Source: Chloroflexota bacterium (GTDB taxonomy: Bacteria > Chloroflexota > Limnocylindria > Limnocylindrales > CSP1-4). From it: a DNA stretch of 6,066 nucleotides. Of the stretch, positions 1 to 4,733 are shown one piece after another (position 1 is the first letter of the stretch; the number at the start of each line of letters is the position of its first letter). Under the pieces are notes generated by a model. That model was not told where the DNA came from. It saw nothing but the letters and a program-made list of their open reading frames with translations, and did no database searches. The stretch is taken from NCBI GenBank assembly GCA_013695255.1, contig JACDAV010000264.1, forward strand, positions 1-6,066. Direction: 5' to 3'. The translations under genes were made by a program, and so were the position numbers.

Positions 1-943
1 GCATCGGCATGATCACGCGACCTCGATCGATCCGGCGCTCGAGGCCAATGCGCGGGGCATCCGTGCGCTCAAGATTTCGCTGGTCGCGCTTGGCCTCACT
101 GCCCTGATCCAGCTGGTCATCGTCCTCCACACGAACTCGGCGGCGCTCCTCTCGGACACGCTCCATAACGGAGCCGACGCGCTGACCGCGGTGCCGATCT
201 GGCTTGCCTTCTCCGTCGCCTCGCGACCCGCGACCCGCCGCTTCACCTACGGCTATGGGCGTTGGGAGGACGTCGCCGGGCTGGTCGTCCTCCTCTTCAT
301 TGCTGCCTCGGCCCTTCTCGCGCTTTACGAGTCGGTCAGCCGTCTCCTCGTTCCCGGCACCGTATCCAACCTGTGGGCAGTCGCGCTGGCCGGGATCGTC
401 GGGTTCGTCGGGAACGAGACCGTGGCGCAGTACCGGATCAGGGTCGGACGCGACATCGGCTCCGCCGCGCTGGTGGCGGACGGGCTTCATGCACGAACCG
501 ACGGCTTCACGTCGCTCGGGGTCCTCGCCGGTGCAGCCGGAGTCGCGGCCGGCTTCCCCCAGGCAGACCCCCTGGCTGGCCTCATCATCGCGTTGCTCAT
601 CGTGGTGGTGCTTCGCGACGCGGCACGTGACGTGCTGCTCCGGATCGTCGATGCGGTGGACCCGGCCGTCATCGACGAGGCGTCCGCTGTGCTCGGCAGG
701 ACCGAGGGCGTCGAGCGCGTGGGCTCCGTTCGGCTCCGCTGGATCGGCCATCGACTGCACGCGGAGGCGGAAGTCGTCGTCGATGAGCGGATGACGGTCG
801 GACAGGCGCACGAGATCGCGGAGGGAGCTCGGCATGCGCTGCTCCACGAGGTCCCGCACCTGGCTTCGGCGATGATCCACGCGGATCCGTGCGGACACGG
901 CGGATCCGACCCGCACATGGACCTCGCTCACCACGCCACATAG
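1..943 (+). CDS. CDF-family cation (zinc-type) efflux transporter, 5' partial
   Basis: Membrane antiporter of the cation diffusion facilitator family, which exports Zn2+ or similar divalent metals from the cytoplasm in exchange for protons. The reading frame is open from base 2 to the TAG at 941-943 (313 visible residues), and the true start lies left of the window. The GTG/Met near 191 is internal, because the protein upstream of it already holds the first membrane helix and metal motif. Numbering from base 2, hydrophobic segments lie at about 23-42, 47-70, 88-108, 120-140, 152-177 and 184-200. The two intramembrane metal motifs are intact: H55-x3-D59 (TLHNGAD) and H163-x3-D167 (GLHARTD), the HD/HD set usual for zinc transporters. 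A cytoplasmic C-terminal domain follows (about 210-295, with GQAHEIAEGARHAL and MIHADP), then a His-rich tail (CGHGG, DPHMDLAHH). The visible start, HRHDH, may belong to an N-terminal His-rich stretch. Family assignment is firm; the metal is inferred. Confidence 0.95.
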   Translation, partial: HRHDHATSIDPALEANARGIRALKISLVALGLTALIQLVIVLHTNSAALLSDTLHNGADALTAVPIWLAFSVASRPATRRFTYGYGRWEDVAGLVVLLFIAASALLALYESVSRLLVPGTVSNLWAVALAGIVGFVGNETVAQYRIRVGRDIGSAALVADGLHARTDGFTSLGVLAGAAGVAAGFPQADPLAGLIIALLIVVVLRDAARDVLLRIVDAVDPAVIDEASAVLGRTEGVERVGSVRLRWIGHRLHAEAEVVVDERMTVGQAHEIAEGARHALLHEVPHLASAMIHADPCGHGGSDPHMDLAHHAT

Positions 944-1030
944 CGCTGTCCGGCACTGCTGGGAAGTCCGGCCCCGCTTCGTTGCCGCGCCTCCAGGCCA
1001 GACTCGAGCGGCGCTTCCTCGGACGAGCGG

Positions 1031-2038
1031 TCAGCGGCCGGCCCGCACCTCGCGGAGGGCGGGAATGATGTCGGTGCCGTAGACGTCGAGGAGGTCCTCC
1101 TCGTCGCCGTTCATCAGGTAGATGTTGAACTGGTCGACCCCCGCGTCGGCAAGCTCGCGCAGCTTTGCCACGTGCTCATCGGGCGACCCGAGCACGCAGA
1201 ACCGATCGGTTACGTCGTCGCCCACGAAGGCCGCGTTCGACGAGCCGACCTCGGCGTGGTGGAGGTAGTCGTACCCGGTCCGGTCGCGGACGTACACGGT
1301 CAGCGCGTCCGGCAGCTGCTCTCGGGGGTATTTGTTGACCAGGTCGACCACGTGGTTGGAGACGAGGGCGGGGAACCAGCGGGTCCGCTCGCGGCACAGC
1401 TCGCGGTCGCCGACGTGGGCGGGGGCGGCCGCCTGGATCCGGACGGAGCCCGGCGGGCGACCCGCGGCCGCCTCCGCCTCGCGGACCTGGCCCACGAACC
1501 AGCGGACGAGGTCCGGATCGGCCAGCTGGAGGATCACCCCGTCCGCGATCCGGCCGGTCATCGCCAGCGCCATGGGACCGTAGCCGGCCACCCAGACCGG
1601 GAGCGTGTGGCGGCCGGTCCACGGCAGGCTCAGCTCCGCGCCCTCGTACTCGACCGCCCGGCCTTCGACGAGGCCCTTGATCACCCCGATCGCCTCCTCG
1701 AGCGTCGCCATCGTGGTGGGTGGCTTGCCGAGCACGCGCCGGGCGGAGTCACCGCGCCCGATGCCGAGGTCCATCCGGCCGCCGCTCATCTCGTTCAGGA
1801 CCGCCAGCAGCGACGCGGTGACGGACGGCTCGCGGGTCGCCGGGTTGGTGACACAGGTTCCGAGCCGCATCCGCTCGGTCGCCTGGGCCATGACCGTCAG
1901 GAGCGGGTACGGATCGCGCCAGATGACGTGTGAGTCGAAGATCCAGCCGTAGTCGAACCCCGCCGCCTCGGCCCGGCGGGCCAGCTCGACCGTGCGCGTG
2001 TACGGGTGGTCCGGCTTGAGCGTGAACCCGAACTGCAT
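1031..2038 (-). CDS. F420-dependent luciferase-like (LLM) oxidoreductase, TIGR03842-like
   Basis: Predicted cytoplasmic flavin/F420 oxidoreductase of the bacterial luciferase-like fold, a single TIM-barrel domain of 335 residues and full family length. Recognisable conserved stretches are MQFGFTLKPDHPYTRTVELA at the N-terminus, FDSHVIWRDPYP (34-45), LGTCVTNPATREPSV (59-73) and MDLGIGRGDSARR (89-101). These match the subfamily I know as TIGR03842, related to methylenetetrahydromethanopterin reductases; the substrate is unknown. I chose the ATG at 2038 because the family begins at MQFGF and GGAGG (2049-2053) lies 10 bases upstream. The frame stays open to an ATG at 2101, but the extra 21 residues look non-coding and would cover the shared upstream element at 2075-2090. 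The gene diverges from the small exported protein and converges on the CDF gene. From what I recall of this subfamily, it often sits near dihydropyrimidinase and ureidopropionase-type genes, which fits the hydrolase at 2824-3675. That functional link is inference. Confidence 0.93.
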   Translation of the reverse strand: MQFGFTLKPDHPYTRTVELARRAEAAGFDYGWIFDSHVIWRDPYPLLTVMAQATERMRLGTCVTNPATREPSVTASLLAVLNEMSGGRMDLGIGRGDSARRVLGKPPTTMATLEEAIGVIKGLVEGRAVEYEGAELSLPWTGRHTLPVWVAGYGPMALAMTGRIADGVILQLADPDLVRWFVGQVREAEAAAGRPPGSVRIQAAAPAHVGDRELCRERTRWFPALVSNHVVDLVNKYPREQLPDALTVYVRDRTGYDYLHHAEVGSSNAAFVGDDVTDRFCVLGSPDEHVAKLRELADAGVDQFNIYLMNGDEEDLLDVYGTDIIPALREVRAGR

Positions 2039-2048
2039 CGGCGGTCGT

Positions 2049-2053
2049 CCTCC
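2049..2053 (-). promoter_or_regulatory. Ribosome binding site of the LLM oxidoreductase
   Basis: GGAGG on the minus strand, 10 bases before the ATG at 2038. The spacing is slightly long. It supports the 2038 start over the longer open frame beginning at 2101. Confidence 0.6.
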
Positions 2054-2074
2054 AGTGGCGGCCGGTAGCGGCCG

Positions 2075-2090
2075 CGAGAGCGTACACCGG
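2075..2090 (-). promoter_or_regulatory. Shared upstream element, copy 1 (before the LLM oxidoreductase)
   Basis: On the minus strand this reads CCGGTGTACGCTCTCG, ending 36 bases before the ATG at 2038. It differs at one of 16 positions from the element upstream of the hydrolase (3737-3752). It contains TACGCT, compatible with a TAnnnT -10 hexamer, but I see no good -35 box 16-18 bases further upstream. It could therefore be a core promoter of unusual type or an operator. Confidence 0.45.
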
Positions 2091-2110
2091 GCCGAAGGCA
2101 AGTCGGATCA

Positions 2111-2142
2111 GGTTCCTCGCGGAACCCGGGTCCTGCGGAACC
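2111..2142. repeat. GGTTCC/GGAACC palindrome plus GCGGAACC direct repeat
   Basis: GGTTCC (2111-2116) and GGAACC (2121-2126) form a perfect 6-bp inverted repeat around TCGC. GCGGAACC occurs twice, at 2119-2126 and 2135-2142, 16 bp apart, with further similarity between the flanks (TCCTCGCGGAACC and TCCTGCGGAACC). It lies in the divergent intergenic region between the oxidoreductase and the small exported protein. It may be an operator, a duplicated promoter half-site, or both. Confidence 0.4.
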
Positions 2143-2163
2143 GGCCGAGGTCCCCGGCCGTCT
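2137..2163 (+). promoter_or_regulatory. Candidate ECF-sigma-type promoter of the small exported protein
   Basis: GGAACC (2137-2142), a 16-bp spacer and CGTCT (2159-2163) resemble the GGAAC...CGTC architecture of many extracytoplasmic-function sigma promoters. Transcription would begin around 2170 and give a leader of about 55 bases before the ATG at 2226. This is a motif match only. In a GC-rich region of this length a chance match is possible. Confidence 0.35.
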
Positions 2164-2214
2164 CCGCGGCACACCCGGCCGGTGGACGTTCCGAGACCTC
2201 CCTTCAACTCCCGC

Positions 2215-2220
2215 AAGGAG
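2215..2220 (+). promoter_or_regulatory. Ribosome binding site of the small exported protein
   Basis: AAGGAG, five bases before the ATG at 2226. It fixes that start over the frame's upstream extension, which would overlap the divergent oxidoreductase gene. Confidence 0.75.
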
Positions 2221-2225
2221 CAGCC

Positions 2226-2759
2226 ATGCATTCGACTTCAATCATCCGACGCAGGTCGGCGCGCCTCCTGGTCGTGGCGGTGATGGCCGCGGCCGCCCTC
2301 GGCGCGGGCATCGGCGCCGCGGTCGGGGCCGCCGGGCCGACCGGCGGTGGGCCCATCGCTCTCGCGCCGGCGACCCCCATTCCGACCGCACGTCCCGTCA
2401 CGATCCAGCCCCACGACCCCGTCGGGGTCGATCCCGGCGTCGTCGGCGGCGGCGCGGACCCGAACGCCGGCGGGGCGCAGCGCGTCGACCCGGAGCCCGG
2501 CATCCGCGATGCCCGTCCGGCCGGCATCGACCACTTCGTCGTCAGCGAGGACGGCGCCACCGTCGACGTCTTCTACTGGGGCGGCGTGGAGGCGTGCTAC
2601 GGCCTCGCGGGCGCCCGGGCGGACTGGCTGCCGGACGGCAGCCTCGACATCGAGGTGCTCGAGGGACGCCGCGCTGGCGTGGACGGGCCGTGCATCGACC
2701 TGGCCCTGCTCAAGGTGGTCACGCTGCCCCTCGTCCACGACCTCCCGCGCGACCAGTAG
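2226..2759 (+). CDS. Small exported protein of unknown function with a two-Cys C-terminal domain
   Basis: A 177-residue protein whose function I do not recognise. The N-terminus is a signal-peptide-like or membrane-anchor segment: basic residues at 8-13 (RRRSAR), then a hydrophobic Ala/Gly/Val-rich core at about 14-36. A Pro/Gly-rich, probably disordered linker follows (about 37-100). A compact C-terminal domain (about 103-172) begins at HFVVSEDGATVDVFYWGGVE and alternates short strands. Its two cysteines, C124 (ACYGLAG) and C156 (GPCIDL), are the only ones and could form a disulfide outside the cytoplasm. The YWGGVEACYGL...LEG...CIDLALLK pattern resembles small secreted proteins I associate with actinobacterial and Chloroflexota genomes, none of known function. 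The start is supported by AAGGAG five bases upstream. The gene stands alone, divergent from the oxidoreductase and ended by a hairpin terminator. A candidate ECF-type promoter hints at envelope-stress control, which is inference. Confidence 0.88.
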   Translation: MHSTSIIRRRSARLLVVAVMAAAALGAGIGAAVGAAGPTGGGPIALAPATPIPTARPVTIQPHDPVGVDPGVVGGGADPNAGGAQRVDPEPGIRDARPAGIDHFVVSEDGATVDVFYWGGVEACYGLAGARADWLPDGSLDIEVLEGRRAGVDGPCIDLALLKVVTLPLVHDLPRDQ

Positions 2760-2777
2760 ACGCGGCTGTCAACGTCC

Positions 2778-2803
2778 GAACGGGCCGCTCCGGCGGCCCG
2801 TTC
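2778..2803. terminator. Hairpin terminator between convergent genes
   Basis: A perfect 11-bp inverted repeat, GAACGGGCCGC (2778-2788) and GCGGCCCGTTC (2793-2803), closed by the loop TCCG. It begins 18 bases after the small exported protein and ends 20 bases before the stop of the opposing hydrolase, so it can serve both genes. There is no T-tract on either side, so it would be an intrinsic-like terminator without a U-tail, as is common in high-GC bacteria. Confidence 0.75.
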
Positions 2804-2823
2804 CCCGTGCTCGGCACGACCGG

Positions 2824-3675
2824 TCAGGGCCGGACGAGATCCTCGTACGCGTCCGGGCGGCGGTCCCGGTAGAACTGCCACGTCTGGCGGACCTCGGTGA
2901 CCTTGTCGAGGTCCATGTCTCGGACGATCAGCTCCTCGTCGTAGGCGCTGCCGAGATCGCCGATGAACTGGCCGCGCGGATCGACGAAGTAGCTCTGCCC
3001 GTAGAAGTCGTCCTCGCCGAGCTCCTTCTCGATGCCCACCCGGTTGATCGTGCCCACGAAGTACCCGTTCGCCACCGCGTGGCTGACCTGCTCGACGCGC
3101 CACAGGTACTCGGACAGGCCGCGCGAGGTGGCGCTCGGGATGAACACCATCTCCGCCCCGTTGAGGCCCAGGGCGCGGGCGCCCTCCGGGAAGTGGCGGT
3201 CGTAGCAGATGTAGACGCCGACCTTGCCGACGGCCGTCTCGAACACCGGATAGCCGAGGTTTCCCGGCCGGAAGTAGAACTTCTCCCAGAACCCCTTGAC
3301 GTGCGGGATGTGGGTCTTGCGGTACTTGCCGAGGTAGCGCCCGTCGGAGTCGATCACGGCCGCGGTGTTGTAGTAGATCCCGGAGGCCTTGTCGTCTTCC
3401 TCGTACATCGGCACGACGAGGACCATCCCGGTCTGCTTCGCGAGGTCCTGCATCCGCTTCGTCGTCGGGCCGTCGGGGATCAGCTCCGTGTAGCTGTAGT
3501 ACTGCGGGTCCTGCACCTGGCAGAAGTAGGGACCGTAGAAGAGCTCCTGGAAGAGCATCACCTGGGCGCCCTGCTTCGCCGCCTCGTGAGCGTACTTCTC
3601 GTGCTTCTGGATCATCGACTCCTTGTCGCCGGTCCAGCTGGCCTGGAGAAGCGCCCCACGGACGATGCGCGGCAT
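2824..3675 (-). CDS. Carbon-nitrogen hydrolase, beta-ureidopropionase / N-carbamoyl amidase type
   Basis: Cytoplasmic nitrilase-superfamily amidase of 283 residues, full length for the family. It most likely cleaves an N-carbamoyl group (for example N-carbamoyl-beta-alanine to beta-alanine, CO2 and ammonia). The Glu-Lys-Cys catalytic set is intact: E44 (FQELFYGPYF), K120 (GKYRKTHIP) and C157 (YICYDRHFPEG), with an additional conserved Glu at E131 (FWEKFYFRPG). The stretches GNLGYPVFET, PSATSRGLSEYLW, INRVG, FYGQSYFVDPRG and the closing MDLDKVTEVRQTWQFYRDRR favour ureidopropionase over N-carbamoylputrescine amidase, though the latter is close. The start at ATG 3675 is chosen because the family begins at MPRIVRGAL, and GAGG (3682-3685) lies six bases upstream; the open frame continues far upstream without coding character. 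It shares an upstream element with the LLM oxidoreductase and faces the PAP2 gene divergently. The exact substrate is inferred. Confidence 0.95.
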   Translation of the reverse strand: MPRIVRGALLQASWTGDKESMIQKHEKYAHEAAKQGAQVMLFQELFYGPYFCQVQDPQYYSYTELIPDGPTTKRMQDLAKQTGMVLVVPMYEEDDKASGIYYNTAAVIDSDGRYLGKYRKTHIPHVKGFWEKFYFRPGNLGYPVFETAVGKVGVYICYDRHFPEGARALGLNGAEMVFIPSATSRGLSEYLWRVEQVSHAVANGYFVGTINRVGIEKELGEDDFYGQSYFVDPRGQFIGDLGSAYDEELIVRDMDLDKVTEVRQTWQFYRDRRPDAYEDLVRP

Positions 3676-3695
3676 GTCGGTCCTCACCCTCAAGT

Positions 3696-3729
3696 GCGTG
3701 ACGTGCGTCGGACGAGCGTGACGTGCGTC
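3696..3729. repeat. Two 14-bp direct repeats in the hydrolase leader
   Basis: GCGTGACGTGCGTC occurs exactly twice, at 3696-3709 and 3716-3729, with starts 20 bp apart, close to two helical turns. On the minus strand the unit reads GACGCACGTCACGC. The pair lies 20 bases upstream of the hydrolase ATG, between it and the shared 16-bp element. The spacing suits two dimers binding one face of the DNA. A downstream operator for the hydrolase, or a plain tandem duplication, are the main options. Confidence 0.5.
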
Positions 3730-3736
3730 TGGAGAC

Positions 3737-3752
3737 CGAGAGGGTACACCGG
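3737..3752 (-). promoter_or_regulatory. Shared upstream element, copy 2 (before the hydrolase)
   Basis: Minus strand CCGGTGTACCCTCTCG, ending 61 bases before the hydrolase ATG and identical at 15 of 16 positions to the element at 2075-2090. It includes TACCCT as a possible -10 hexamer. The expected -35 position (3764-3769) reads CGCGAA, which is not a recognisable box. Its role as core promoter or as operator is undecided. Confidence 0.45.
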
Positions 3753-3894
3753 CCTCCGGCGGGTTCGCGAGGCGACCCAGGGAGGAGGGCATCCGGCGGA
3801 CCGCCTCGGACGCCGGCCCGATTGCAAGGGGACTGCCAGCATCCCGCCCGTCCGTGGGTCTCGACCGCCGGGCAGACCCGACGACACTCCCGCC

Positions 3895-4647
3895 GTGTCG
3901 ACCCCCAGCCTTCCGCCCGCCGTCGAGCAGGTGAGCGACGCCGCGGCCCGGGCAGCGGACAAGAGCACCGTCTCCGAGCCGGTCGCCGAAGAACGCGGCC
4001 GGACGGCCAACGTCGTCATCCTGGCCGGCATCGTCGGCTTCACCGGCATCTTCGCCCTCGTCCGGGCCGGGCGCAGCGCGGCGATCGACCTGGCATTGAT
4101 GGTGAAGCTCCAGCGCGGCTCGAACCCCGTCTTCGACCGACTCATGGCCATCGCCTCGTGGCCGGGGTTCCCGCCGCAGAGCCGGGTCATCCCGCCCGCG
4201 ATCATGGCCACGATGTGGCTCGCCCGCCTGCGGACCGAGGCGATCTTCCAGCTCCTCGGCTGGTGCACGGGCGCGCTGTCCTCGGTCCTCAAGGGGATCA
4301 TGCGGCGGCCGCGGCCGGCCGGCGTCGACCTGCGGGTGGTCACGGCGCCCCTTGGCGGCTCGAGCTTTCCGAGCGGTCACGTCATCACCTACGTGGGTAC
4401 CTACGGGTTCCTGGCGTACCTGGCCCACACGAAGCTGCGTCGTCGCGCTGGCCGGCGGCCGATCGTCGCCGGCCTCCTGGCGCTTCTCGCGCTGGTCGGC
4501 CCGAGCAGGATCTACCAGGGCCACCACTGGCCGACGGACGTCACGGCCTCCTATCTCCTCGGCACGAGCTACCTGATCGGCCTCACCAGCCTGTACCGAC
4601 GGGTGAAGTCGCGGCAACGGCGCGACGCCGGCCTGCCCCAGGCGTGA
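3895..4647 (+). CDS. PAP2-family membrane phosphatase (phosphatidic acid / undecaprenyl-diphosphate type)
   Basis: Integral membrane phosphatase that removes phosphate from a lipid phosphate such as phosphatidic acid or undecaprenyl pyrophosphate. All three PAP2 signature motifs are intact (numbering from the GTG at 3895): K133-x6-RP (KGIMRRPRP), PSGH at 159-162, and S204-R205-x5-H211-x3-D215 (SRIYQGHHWPTD). H162 and H211 are the expected catalytic pair. Probable helices lie at about 40-56, 98-112, 116-135, 165-178, 185-202 and 215-230. A hydrophilic N-terminus of about 38 residues precedes them. The start is uncertain. GTG 3895 has no clear Shine-Dalgarno sequence, and GTG 3931 would remove only part of the N-terminal tail. 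The frame is open far upstream, but that is antisense to the hydrolase and not coding. The TGA at 4645-4647 overlaps a possible GTG start of the next gene, so the two form an operon. Confidence 0.92.
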   Translation: MSTPSLPPAVEQVSDAAARAADKSTVSEPVAEERGRTANVVILAGIVGFTGIFALVRAGRSAAIDLALMVKLQRGSNPVFDRLMAIASWPGFPPQSRVIPPAIMATMWLARLRTEAIFQLLGWCTGALSSVLKGIMRRPRPAGVDLRVVTAPLGGSSFPSGHVITYVGTYGFLAYLAHTKLRRRAGRRPIVAGLLALLALVGPSRIYQGHHWPTDVTASYLLGTSYLIGLTSLYRRVKSRQRRDAGLPQA

Positions 4648-4703
4648 CCCTCGACCGGGTGACGGGGGAAGGGTCGGGCCACGCAGACGGCACTCGCGAT
4701 CGT

Positions 4704-4720
4704 GGCCCGGGCCGGCCGGG
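4704..4720 (+). other. GC-only self-complementary stretch before the kinase-like gene
   Basis: This run contains the palindromes GGCCCGGGCC (4704-4713) and CCGGCCGG (4712-4719). The RNA can fold as CCCGG (4706-4710) with CCGGG (4716-4720) around a 5-base loop, ending six bases before the ribosome binding site. It could modulate translation of the downstream gene or be compositional. I give it low weight. Confidence 0.25.
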
Positions 4721-4733
4721 GCGGTGGAGCCGC

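Noticed and set aside
191..193. GTG at 191 as the start of the CDF transporter
   Set aside because: The frame is open to the window edge, and the upstream residues hold the first membrane helix and the first HxxxD metal motif. The start is therefore outside the window.
944..1030. Possible terminator between the convergent CDF and oxidoreductase genes
   Set aside because: Only a short GCCGC (984-988) / GCGGC (1008-1012) pairing with a large loop and a GTCCGG direct repeat are visible. Neither forms a convincing hairpin.
1172..1933. 253-residue plus-strand frame antisense to the LLM oxidoreductase
   Set aside because: It mirrors the third-position bias of the true gene and has no recognisable motif.
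3781..3789. GGAGGAGGG as a ribosome binding site for an earlier phosphatase start
   Set aside because: No ATG, GTG or TTG in the phosphatase frame follows at a usable distance; the next in-frame candidate is GTG 3895.
2347..3894. Long plus-strand open frame upstream of the PAP2 phosphatase and antisense to the hydrolase, giving a 766-residue frame in total
   Set aside because: The hydrolase on the minus strand is unmistakable with complete catalytic residues. The upstream plus-strand part is Arg/Val/Leu-rich shadow sequence without family features, as expected from high G+C. Only the part after about 3895 is the real phosphatase.
3676..4617. Minus-strand extension of the hydrolase frame to a 597-residue protein
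   Set aside because: The extension is antisense to the PAP2 gene and low-complexity. The nitrilase family starts at MPRIV, where a ribosome binding site is present.
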